In this document: positions 20,907 to 30,729 of the stretch, piece by piece | Layout: each line of letters begins with the position of its first letter | Numbering within the stretch: position 1 is the first letter of the stretch | Assembly: GCA_946811185.2 (NCBI GenBank) | Contig: OX328104.1 | Coordinates: forward strand, 10,117,918 to 10,181,917 | Length of the DNA stretch: 64,000 nucleotides | Direction: 5' to 3' | Source: Hippopus hippopus | Lineage: Eukaryota; Mollusca; Bivalvia; Cardiida; Cardiidae | The notes under the pieces: model-generated | Seen by the model: only the letters and a program-made list of their open reading frames with translations | Databases searched by the model: none | Told to the model about the DNA's origin: nothing | Translations under genes and position numbers: made by a program

Positions 20907-21134
20907 TTAACCTTTTATCATACAATCCTTAGAGTTTTTAGCTCCCTTGAGGACTATGGCTTTTGAAAACAATGTGGGAAAAAGGAGAAAATGCTGAAGA
21001 GCAGCATTTTCTCCTTTTCCTACCATGTTTTCTTTCCTTTTAAAGATAAAGCCAAAATTTGACCCAATTTTCACATGTAGAATGCCAATGCTTTGGTATT
21101 CAGACCAGTCCACAAACTTATTTGGTAAAGTTAA
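20907..21134 (-). mobile_element. TM1, intact length
   Basis: 228 bp with TTAA at both ends. Loop changed to GCTGAAGAGCAGC. Confidence 0.87.
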
Positions 21135-21160
21135 AGATTAGACTGCAAAGTCTGTATATT

Positions 21161-21390
21161 TTAACCCTTTACCACACAACCCCAACTTTTAACAACCCTA
21201 GGGATGAAGGCTTTTGAAAACATTGTGGTCAAAGGAGAAAATGCTGGTATCCAGCATTTTCTCCTTTGCCCACAATGTTTTCTACCTATTAGAGAAAATT
21301 CGTATCAATTGAAACACACTGAATTTTTTTTGTCTGCAAATGCTTTCAAATTAAAAAACTCTAGAAATTTGTTGTTTGGTAAACGTTTAA
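21161..21390 (-). mobile_element. TM1, intact
   Basis: 230 bp with TTAA at both ends. The left arm has GTGGTCAAAGG. Confidence 0.9.
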
Positions 21391-21439
21391 TGTACACCGT
21401 CTGCAAAAGTGACTGAAAAAGTAATGGGCATTCTGAGGT

Positions 21440-21669
21440 TTAACCCTTTACCAGATGACAAAAAATTTAAACTAGTCCTTTTCTGAGGACAAAAGCTTTG
21501 AGGACAAAACTTCAAGCAAGACTCAAAGGATGGGCACTGTCTTTGAAATGATAGAAAACATTGTGTGAAAAGGAGAAAATACTGGTTACCAACATTTTCT
21601 TCAGACTTCCATTCAGTCAATGTTTTGAAAAGTATTCACCTCACTTTGGATTGTTTGGTAAAAGTTAAT
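21440..21669 (+). mobile_element. TM1, intact length, diverged
   Basis: 230 bp with TTAA at both ends; the second palindrome arm is strongly altered. Confidence 0.85.
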
Positions 21670-21814
21670 AACTCAATGAGACTATGAGTAACATAATTGA
21701 AACCAGACATCTTCAATTCTTAGCAGGCTCAAACCAACTTATGTCTCTTCTGCCAATAGTGTAGAACAAGATAAAAAAAACCACAGAATGTGATCTACAC
21801 TAACAATTTGTTTT

Positions 21815-21980
21815 CTAAGATGGTCAAGTGGGAAAGTAGCCAGTGGCTTGGAAAGAATCTTGTGCAGAGTACTGGTGAAAGAAAATCCAAGAAAGCATGG
21901 ATTATACTAAGGTCCACTGGCTGCCACAGTATAACTGAAATAATGTTGAAAACTGTGTTAAACACCATAAATTCGATCTA
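21815..21980 (+). mobile_element. SINE-A 3' half
   Basis: GTGGGAAAGTAGCCAGTGGC, TTGTGCAGAGTACTGGTGAA, AATAATGTTGAAAACTGTGT and TAAACACCATAAATTCGATC match the body and tail of the SINE-A at 44164. Confidence 0.8.
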
Positions 21981-22008
21981 ACATTTTATTTGACACTTAA
22001 ATGGTTTA

Positions 22009-22240
22009 AACTTTCCAAAAGGACAAAATTTTAGACTTGTCCAAATTGAAAGCATCTGCAAATGACAAACTGAAAAGAGCTCAACTGATCGGATTTGGCT
22101 AGTAATAAATCATTGGTTCTACATCATTGTGGGAAAAGGAGAAAATGATGATTACCAGCATGTTCTCTTTTTCCCACAATGTTTTCAACAGTCTCCTTCC
22201 TCAGAGTCATTAAATTTAAGGATTGTGTGGAAAAGGGTTG
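22009..22240 (+). mobile_element. TM1, termini eroded
   Basis: TTTAGACTTGTCCAAATTGA unique arm; palindrome at about 22121-22190; ends GTGTGGAAAAGGGTTG. Confidence 0.8.
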
Positions 22241-22334
22241 TCTCTTTAGCCTGCAAAATCAATAAATTCATTTTTCTCTGAAGCCTGAAATAACAGGGAA
22301 CCATTGCAGATGGGGAGACTATTTCGCCATACTT

Positions 22335-22450
22335 AAAAAATCCAGTTGTGGACAGTGTGTATCCAAGATCAGACTGCTTTGAGATCTAAGACTTGGCTGC
22401 ACTAACTGAGATCTAAGATTCCGCTGCACTGACATGTAATATGATCTTCA
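22335..22450. repeat. TM2-type fragment
   Basis: GTGGACAGTGTGTATCCAAG and ATCAGACTGCTTTGAGATCT, followed by two GATCTAAGA words. Confidence 0.5.
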
Positions 22451-22562
22451 TTTATTTTTTCAACAGACTGATACCATCTACAGGTTGTAAAAAGAGAAAG
22501 CCATAAAATGCCAATTGTTAAATTGGCCTTTTAGCCTGGGCTACAATACAACTTCACCTTAC

Positions 22563-22742
22563 CTTTAACGCTTTACAAAACAATGCCGACTTTTAATGGC
22601 TGTGAGGAGGAGTGCTTTTGAAAACATAGTGGGAAAAGGAGAAAATGCTGGTTACCAGCATTTTCTCCTTATTCCACAATGCTTTTAAAAACCTTCTTAC
22701 AAAAGTGTCATTAAAATTCAGGATCATTATGATAAAGGACTT
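22563..22742. mobile_element. TM1 variant with two right arms (fully palindromic)
   Basis: Both sides of the centre match the TM1 right arm: left CTTTACAAAACAATGCCGAC and TTTTAATGGC, right GTGTCATTAAAATTCAGGAT and GATAAAGG. The unique left arm (GCATTTGCAGACGAC) is absent, so the element is about 180 bp and symmetric end to end. Confidence 0.8.
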
Positions 22743-23157
22743 AAGGATGAAAAGGGCATTTTATATCAGGAAAAGAATCAAACCCAAAGATATTGCAGTT
22801 TTGCAACTTCTTTTCCACTAATATTCCACAAAATAACAGAAGAGGGAGGTTTTTCCTGCATTGCAAGAGGTTGAAAATTTGACTTTGTAACCAGGGGATT
22901 CTTGGTTCAATGCTCGTCACAATGCTCAATATACTGTATACTTGGTTACAATACGCCTGTCGAAAAATTTGCTAATTAACTATTACGAACATTTTGCGTA
23001 CTGGAATGTTTGCAAATTCAAGACACTCGTTATTCCTTGGTATACTTGTTGTAAAATATGCAAACAGAAAAGTTTGCAAATTTTTCAAATTCGGGAAATC
23101 GCAAAAATTTCCATATCGCAAAAATTTCCACTTATACAGTATGAGGCACTGGTAGTA

Positions 23158-24571
23158 CAGGGTGTTTCATGATATCTGCCCCAGTTTCAAATCAACATAA
23201 CTTAGTCATTTTGAAAGGTATTTTAAGTTATCATATATCAAAATAATGAAGAATTGTGGGAGTTTTTAGGTAATATAAAAGTACGGGAAAACTTTGACGT
23301 CAAGACGTTATGATGACGTCATTTCCTCAGAGCTATTTTCAAAATGGCACCGTCAAAAGAGCAAGCTTCAGAAATTGTTAAACTGTACTATCAAACAAAT
23401 TCAACAACAGTTATCGTCAGAAAAATGAGGAAACTATCCTTACTTGAGGAAGATGGATAGGAAGCAAATACAAAGAATTATACGAAGATTTGAAGATTCG
23501 GGATCTATTGAGGACAGAAGACACAGGAACTCTGGTCGACCAAAATCCGTAAGAAGCGATGAAAATACTGAACAGGTGAAAGCAGTGATCGAAGAAACAC
23601 CTCAGAGGTCAGTTCGGAAAGTATTGGGTGATATCAGCAACTCTGTAAGTTCTACAAGTGTGTACAGAATGCTAAAGTATGATCTTAAACTGAAGCCCTA
23701 TACTATTTCCATTATGCAACATTTAAAAGCTACAGATACCCTAGGGTAGAATATCATTTGCTAATTGGATGATAGCCAATATGAATATCATTGATAACAT
23801 TTGGTTCTCGGACGAGGCACATTTCTACTTAAATGCACAAGTAAACAAGAAAAATTGTAGATATTGGGGATCTGAGAAACCTAATTTCTATATCGAAAAG
23901 CCATTACATGGGTGGCGATTAGTATAAATGGGATAATTGGTCCTTTCTTCTTTGAAGATGATGAGGGAACAGTTGAAACGGTAAACAAGGACCGATACTT
24001 AAGTCTCCTGAGAAAGAAATTTGTGCCAGCATTGAGAAGACAGGGTGTTAATTTAGACAGCATTTGGTTTCAGCAAGATGGGGCAACTCCGCATACAGCC
24101 GGGGAATGGGTACAGCAGGCGTTCGGTCGAAGGATTATTTCTTTAAAGACTGATTTTGAATGGCCACCTCACTCACCTGATTTGAGCCCCTTAGATTTTT
24201 TCCTGTGGGGATATCTAAAAGACAGAGTGTATAACCGTAGTCCAAAAACAACAGATGAATTGAAAACTGCCATTAAGAGGGAAATCCGTGTCATTAACAG
24301 AGAAACGTGCACTGCAGTGATTAACAATTTCAGAAATAGACTCAACGTCGTAATTGCACAGAAAGGACGTCATTTGGAGCATGTGCTGTAAAATTGAGAA
24401 TTTGGAAAATGTGTTCTGAAATGAAAGGTACTCCACTAATATACCGGTTATATACACCAAACAAAACTCCCATACATCTATTATTGAATTATGTAACTCA
24501 AATTGATCATGGATAAGTCTTATTGAATTTATATGTGAGTAAAATTGGGACAGATATTATGAAACACCCTG
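23158..24571 (+). mobile_element. Mariner-like DNA transposon, full length, inactivated
   Basis: 1414 bp between TA duplications (23156-23157 and 24572-24573). Terminal inverted repeats start CAGGGTGTTTCAT and read TATCTG(C/T)CCCA further in; the two ends differ at two or three positions over about 28 bp. It carries the broken transposase at 23344-24391. Confidence 0.93.
23344..24391 (+). pseudogene. Mariner/Tc1-superfamily transposase, frameshifted
   Basis: An ATG at 23344 opens MAPSKEQASEIVKLYYQTNS; after a frameshift come the helix-turn-helix parts RKQIQRIIRRFEDSGSIED, RNSGRPKSV and VRKVLGDISNSVSSTSVYRM. A second shift leads to NIWFSDEAHFYLNAQVN with the first catalytic Asp, and a third to VAISINGIIGPFFFEDDEG, WFQQDGATPHTA (second Asp) and WPPHSPDLSPLDFFLWGYL (third Asp, in SPLD). 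By my count 38 residues separate the second and third Asp, giving a DD38D-like spacing rather than the DD34D of classic mariner. Three frameshifts make it non-functional. The C-terminus LEHVL ends normally just before the right terminus. Confidence 0.9.
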
Positions 24572-24611
24572 TATTTTCTTTTTTTAAATTTTTGTTTCAC
24601 AAGATACTTTG

Positions 24612-24715
24612 GAGCTCCAGAATAGCACAGGCAAAACCCCAGGACTCACATAGAACAAGTGAGCTGGCACCATATGACTGAAAAATGTATGAGTGTAAAA
24701 CACCACTCAAAGAAT
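24612..24715 (+). mobile_element. SINE-B tail fragment
   Basis: CATATGACTGAAAAATGTAT and GTGTAAAACACCACTCAAAG match the end of SINE-B. The head is gone. Confidence 0.55.
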
Positions 24716-25239
24716 GAATCTACAAAATAACAATCATACATTGAATAAATCCAACATTAGGCCCTTAACTTGGTCTGAAAAAATACCTTTATCTCAACCC
24801 TTTACCACACAATCCCAACTCTGAACAAGAGCGGCAAATTGTCGCAAGATACGCCCGTCCCACCGCCAGTTGTCGAGGGGGAATAATAATCGTAAAGGGC
24901 AGGTAGAGGAAAATAGTAGTGCAGCATAAACCATGTAAGTGATTAAAAATAGGCATGAATGTCTCCTCTAATGTTAAGGAAACATGCATATAAAGTTTTA
25001 GGTCATTCCAACATGAAAAGATAAAGTTATGTTGTAGAGAAGCATGAAAAACTGTAAAAAAAAAATAATGAATAGGGAATAATTCCAAAAGGGCATTAGG
25101 TAAGGTTACGGCTCCAGTGCATTTTTTTTTTCGTAACTGCAACAAACATGTTTACCAAGTCTCAAGTCAATTTGACTTGAGATGACACAGTTCCATTCCG
25201 GACAAGCTAGAAATACTGTAAAAATGAAGATCAAAGTGG

Positions 25240-25665
25240 AATACATGGATCAGTGGTGATAAGATAAACCGACTTCCTTGGTTACTGTGGCAAAGGGCTC
25301 CCAAACAACCGCAGTAATGCATATACAGTATAGCAGATAGCCTTCTTAAATCGTGCTGCCATGACTATTTCTCTCAACAAAATTCCGGAAAAAAAATTTT
25401 TTTTATACGTTTATGCCGATGATGAATTCACGGTAAGTAATTTAAAGACGCTTGAACTAATTTACACAAGGATATGTACAAAAAGGGTGAATTACGGGGA
25501 CTACGAACAATGTAACAGATCTACTTGTACTTTACCAAAGTTTTGAACTTCAATGAAAAAGAATAAAACACATCAACAAAACTCGGTTTTGCCACAGAAT
25601 AATAGAATTAAAGATATTTATTGTTTTCGTAAGGTTAGTAAAGTCATCTCAACATCATACCTAAT
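25240..25665. other. Unassigned sequence inside the 10-kb insert
   Basis: A 61-codon open frame (25361-25546) shows no recognised domain. I see no other structure. Confidence 0.4.
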
Positions 25666-26689
25666 TAAACAAGAGGGCCATGATGGCCCTGTATCGCTCC
25701 ACTGGCTATTAAGTAAAAACACTACAAGCCAAACATTACAATATTCAGCAAATTGATTTCAAACACAAGGACATGCAAACACTTTTCTATCTAATCCTAC
25801 GAGAAAGTTGTGATCCATGGGCAAAGCCAATTTTGATCGCAAAGCTATAATTATTTGAATCCTGGTGGAGGTCCACAATATAAAGCTCCATACCAAATAA
25901 TTCAGTTCTTGAATGTTATAAACAAGAAGATTTTCAAATTTTTCTCAATGAAAAGCCCTGTAAAACATGAAACCCATGAGAGGAGAAGATTTTTAAAGAA
26001 TTCCTTCATTTCTGTATAGTGCAAGAAGCCCCCATTCACCAGAGCCACGTTTTTTGACAGATCAAAATTTTATGAACAGTTTTTGAAAAGGGTCACCCAA
26101 GGAACAATCCTGTGAAATTATTTCGAAATCTGACCAGCGGTTTCAGAGAAGAAGAATTTTGAAGAATTCCTTCATTTCTATATGGTGCAAGAAGCCCCCA
26201 TTCACCAGAGCCACATTTTTTGATGGATCAAAATTTTACGAACAAATTTTAAAAAGGGTCACCCAAAGAGCATATCTGTGAAATTATTTCAAAATCTGAC
26301 CCGTGGTTTCAGAGGAGAAGATTTTTAAAGAATTCCCTAAAAAATTCCATTTGGTTGCAATGGCAACCAGAGTTTTTGATGGAATCAAATTCTGTGAACA
26401 GTTTTTAAAGAGGACCTTCCGAGGAACATTCCAGCCAAGTTTGGTCCAAATCCGCCCAGTGGTTTAGGAGGAGTTGATGTTTAAAGAATTGTTGACGACA
26501 CACGACGCACGACGGACACCAGGTGATCCTAAAAGCTCCCCTTGAGCACGTTGTGCTCAAGTGAGCTAAAAAGTTAACATACGGATGGACGCACAACGGA
26601 CAACGGGCCATAACATAAGCCTGCTGGCCTTCGGCCAGTGGAGCTAAAAAACTTGTCTAGCACCAATCATGTATCACTGCAGCTTGATA

Positions 26690-26760
26690 ATCAAGGGAGG
26701 TAAATAGTAACGAACTTTATCTTTCATAAAAAGAGTTATTTCCCTTGATTAATGTTTAAA
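26690..26760. repeat. Small inverted repeat inside copy A
   Basis: TAATCAAGGGAGGTAAATA is matched in inverted form by TTATTTCCCTTGATTA about 40 bp on. The same structure is in copy B near 32400-32462, so it predates their divergence. Confidence 0.6.
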
Positions 26761-26986
26761 TTGAAGTGACAATATTTTGAAGCCCATGTTAAACTTGCGA
26801 TCCCTGGAATGAAGGCAATTTTGACCCCAGACCTACAATATGAAACTAGAATGTGTGGTTATAAACAAAAAGATTTTTTAATCTTGCCCAACAAAAAGTC
26901 ATGTAAAACAAGTTTGCTGAATAAAAGGCCCTGTAAAATATGTGATCCATGACACAGGTTTATCAAGTTTTCACTATAAAAGCCAA

Positions 26987-27560
26987 TGTAAAACTTGTGA
27001 CCCTGGTGTGGAGTCAAACTTGACCCCCAAAGTTAAAATTTGGGCCCTCTTGGTAAAGGCCCATTATATAAAGTTACATGCAAAATTTGGTAGCCCTAGG
27101 CCTAAATATGGCTATGTACAAGTATATTATTAAAGTTTCCTTATATAAGACCATGTAGAACTTGTGACCCCCTGGGGTGGGGCTACATTTGACCCCCTGG
27201 GCTATAATTTGGGCACCCTTGATAGAGACCCCCTAGATAAAGCTAAATGCAAAATTTGATAGCCCTAGCCCTTATAGCTAGATGCGAAAGATTTTCCTAT
27301 ATAAGCCCGCCCATGTAAAACATGTTACCCCCCGGGGCGAAGTCAAATTTGACCCTCGGCTATAATTTGGACACCCTTGGTACAGGTCCACTAGATAAAG
27401 CTACATGCCAAATTTGGTCGCCCTAGGCCCCATGGCTAGGTAGAAGAGGAATTTTAAAGTTCTCCCTAAATAAGCCCATGTAAAACTTGTGACCCCCGGG
27501 GCGGGGCCAATTTTGACCCCAGGGCTATAAATTGAAGAAACTTGGTAGAGGTCCACTAGA
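26987..27560 (+). repeat. Tandem 160-167-bp units of copy A
   Basis: The motif TGTAAAACTTGTGACCCC recurs at 26987, 27154, 27314 and 27479. Each unit also has GGGCTATAATTTGG, GGTCCACTAGATAAAGC and CCAAATTTGGTAGCCCTAG. Confidence 0.85.
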
Positions 27561-27790
27561 TAAAGCTACATGCCAAATTTGGTAGCCCTTGGCCTTACGG
27601 TTTCAGACAAGAAGATTTTCAAAGATTTTCAAAATTTTTCAGTTTTGTTGCCATGGCAACCAGAGTTTTTGAAGGAATTAAATTCTTTCAAGAAATTCTG
27701 AAGAGGACCATGGCAGGATCATTTCTGTGAAGTTTCATCAAAATTGGATGGGTAGTTTCAGAGAAGAAGACGTTTTAAAAAAAAGTTAAC

Positions 27791-27832
27791 GCACGGACGG
27801 ACGGACGGACGGACGGACGGACGACGGACAAC
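27791..27832 (+). repeat. (ACGG)n microsatellite
   Basis: About ten ACGG/GGAC repeats just before the 3' hairpin of copy A. Confidence 0.9.
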
Positions 27833-27968
27833 AGGCCATGACATAAGCCCGCTGGCCTTCGGCCAGTGGAGCTAATAACACTGAATTACAAGCATTTCGA
27901 AAAAATTGTAGATTGCCTGATTCTACAGAGAGGTGTAAATTTATGAAAAATTTCAGTATCAGGTTAAG

Positions 27969-28583
27969 AGAACTAGAGGCGCTTGAGCGCCTGTATCGCT
28001 CCACAGGCCTGATATTTCTATAATGGCGAAAGGAAGTTTTTAACAATTATCATTCAATCCTGCATTTTAGCTCACTGAAGAAACAATTTGGTAGACAACC
28101 ACCATGAAATCCAATGAATAGTTTTAGAGAAGAAATTTTTCAAAGATTTTACTTTATACCATAAAAGGAAAATGAGTCTCCCATAAAAGCCATGTTTTTT
28201 GACAGATCTTTTTTTTTTTAAGGAATTCTGTAAACCTGTATCTAAGGAACATTCCTGCAAAATAATAATGCTATCCAAATAGCGGTTTGGGAGGAGAAGA
28301 TTTTTAAAGGTTTTTTACTTTGGTTGCCATGGCAACCAGAATTCTTCATGGAACACAATTATTTGAAGGAATTTGAAAGAGGACCACCAAAGGAACATTC
28401 CTGTGAAATTTGGTAAAAATCCAGTCAATAGTTTCTGAGGAGAAGTTTTTTAAAGAAAAAGTTTACGGACGCACGCACGGACGAACGAACGAACGGACGG
28501 ACGCACGCACGCACGGACGCACGCACGCACGACGGACACAACGCCATGACAATAGCTCGCTGGCCTTCGGCCAGTGGAGCTAA
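27969..28583 (+). mobile_element. Helitron-like element, copy D (short)
   Basis: 5' end GAGGCGCTTGAGCGCCTG (a palindrome differing from that of copy A) then TATCGCTCCAC; 3' end with ACGG/ACGC microsatellite, CTGGCCTTCGGCCAG hairpin and GGAGCTAA. 615 bp with no tandem block. Confidence 0.7.
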
Positions 28584-28800
28584 AAAGGGTTGTCTGATGA
28601 TTTTATAATACGTTAAGTGTGTTGTCAATTAGCAAACTTGTTAATATCATTGATGGTAGTTTGTTTTATCTTATGATATACTGAAGACAAAGGGTGGTCA
28701 AGTTGATTAGAGCAGCAAATTGGTTTGCAATCAAACACACTTCCTATCAATTAACAGTTTACCGACACACCCTCTGAAATGGCAGATGTGCAGATCCACT

Positions 28801-29029
28801 TTAACTCTTCACCAAATGACAAAATTTTAGAACAATCCAAACTCAAACCAATTGCAGACAACAAAATAAATGACTCATCAATTGAAAATTGTTTTTTTTT
28901 TTAAAGAGCACAAAACGCTGTGAGAAAAGGAGAAAATGAATGTTACCGGCATTTTCTTCTTTTTCAAGGCTTTCAAAAGCTGTCTTTCTCAGGATCGTTA
29001 AAACTCGGGTTCCTGTGGTAAATGGTTAA
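28801..29029 (+). mobile_element. TM1, intact length, inside the 10-kb insert
   Basis: 229 bp with TTAA at both ends; palindrome eroded (CGCTGTGAGAAAAGGAGAAA). Confidence 0.88.
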
Positions 29030-29452
29030 AACGGCTAAGTCAAAAGAAAAATTTACAAGTTTCCTATTGAGCTGAACTTTCACCAGTACAGAATTTAGAT
29101 TTTTTTTTTATAATTGAAAACTACTCTTGGTGAGAAAGACAGTAAGAGCTACATGTCAATGTACATTTTGTAAATACTAGTTAGTTTAAACCCAAGACTT
29201 CACTGCATGTAATTTGCAATCTGATCTATATCTACACATTCAGCATATTCTTCATGCAAGGGTTAAGATTAACATCAAACTGAAACATTGATGACAAGTG
29301 CCACTTTTTGGATGTGCATAGGTTATTAAACAAGGTTAGATATTCAAGTAAACGTGTTGTCTTCTTATTAGTATTTCATATAGATCTATTTTTACCTTTG
29401 TTTTCCATTTTAAAACATTTGTGTCTCTTTCAGAATCTTTCAGAGGAAAAAA
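29030..29452. other. No gene recognised
   Basis: Contains a TM2-like scrap (CAATCTGATCTATATCTACA) at 29216-29240 and nothing else I can name. Confidence 0.45.
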
Positions 29453-29513
29453 AAAACAAGAGGGCCATGATGGCCCTGTATCGCTCCACTGGCTATTGCA
29501 CAGTGGTGATCAT
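29453..29513 (+). mobile_element. Helitron-like 5' end fragment
   Basis: ACAAGAGGGCCATGATGGCC and CTGTATCGCTCCACTGGCTA, then similarity stops. Confidence 0.7.
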
Positions 29514-29868
29514 CTAGGCTGATGTCTCCCAAGAAGAGGCCCTTCTCCAGCATTGGTGAAGTGTAACTATCTTATTATCCCATATTTTATCTGTCATGTA
29601 ATTGACAATGAAATACCCCTCTTTTTGTGGAAATCAATTCCAAACATTTCAAATGAAATCTCACAAAAAAGTTTGCAATATTTTATACTTTTCTTTTATT
29701 TAATGTTCGACACAAAGAATCATTCACCAATGGCACTCACCCGGTACAGATTAACATATTTGAGATGGCCCTTTATACACTTAGAGAAATAATAAATATA
29801 AATATGTTCTATATTGGTAAAGCAATAATGGTGTAGGGCTACTCTATGGGTACGTAATAATAAATAGA

Positions 29869-30095
29869 TTAACCCTTTACCACACAATCCTGACTTTTAA
29901 CGACTCAGAAAGAGAAAGCTTTTGAAAACATTGTGGGAAATGGAGAAAATGCTGGTAACTTGCATTTTCTCCTTTTCTCACAATGTTTTCTACCCTATCA
30001 AAGACAAAGCTTCATTTCAGGTACATGGAATTTGTTGTCTGCAAATGCTTTCAATTCAGTTCAGTCCAAAAGTTAATTGTTTGGTATAGAGTTAA
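29869..30095 (-). mobile_element. TM1, intact, inside the 10-kb insert
   Basis: 227 bp with TTAA at both ends. Confidence 0.9.
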
Positions 30096-30099
30096 CATA

Positions 30100-30720
30100 T
30101 GAATATGGTAAGTTTTCTTGTTTTGGCAGCTTCAGTTCAAGGTTTGCATCATAGCCTTGGTCAGGCTGTCATCACCAGATTGTGCCAGACAACCATCCAT
30201 CCTAAGTTGGTCAGTTTAATGTATCATCATAGACTTGAGCTGTACATTCTTCTAGATAAAAAAAAATGTGGTTATGTCTCATTTTCAATACATTCTATCA
30301 AAAAAAGGATACACAAAGGTTATACAACATTAACGAGTAACAACATTTACACATTTTCCCATCATAGAGCTCTCGACCTTTGACCACCAGATTAACATAA
30401 AAGATACTTGTATGTGGGCTGATAATGGCCCCCATCCTGTATTGATTTTCAAAATTGCAGGTTGGCCATTAGATGAAATATTCAAGACATCATCATGACA
30501 TCATGGCAATACAAGATGCAATAATAAACTCTGAAAAGAACTAACCAAAGGATGATTTGTTTTCAATAACACTCTTTTCGATGTGGAGATATTCACAATT
30601 TACTTCAGACTATAAATTATAATGTACTGGAACAGCAATGTTTTGAGTGCATTTATATTTGCATGGACAGAACAAGAGTTATTTCCTTTTATCAGTATGT
30701 AAACTTAAATCATATAACCA
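30100..30720. other. No gene recognised
   Basis: A 94-codon open frame (30099-30383) has no recognisable domain and lies amid repeats; I treat it as chance. Confidence 0.45.
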
Positions 30721-30729
30721 GTTATAATC

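Larger units (their letters stand above)
25669..27875 (+). mobile_element. Helitron-like (pearl-type) element, copy A
   Basis: 5' end ACAAGAGGGCCATGATGGCC, then CTCCACTGGC, whose complement GCCAGTGGAG sits next to the 3' end. The 3' end has the hairpin CTGGCC TTC GGCCAG and terminates GCTAA (CTRR-like), with (ACGG)n upstream. Internal 166-bp units (two here) and 160-167-bp units (four here). No coding sequence. Helitron assignment rests on the hairpin plus CTAA end and the lack of target duplication. Confidence 0.75.

Noticed and set aside
27786..28628. Peptides rich in SVRPSVRPSVR and RASVRACVR
   Set aside because: They are translations of the ACGG/ACGC microsatellites at the ends of copies A and D.
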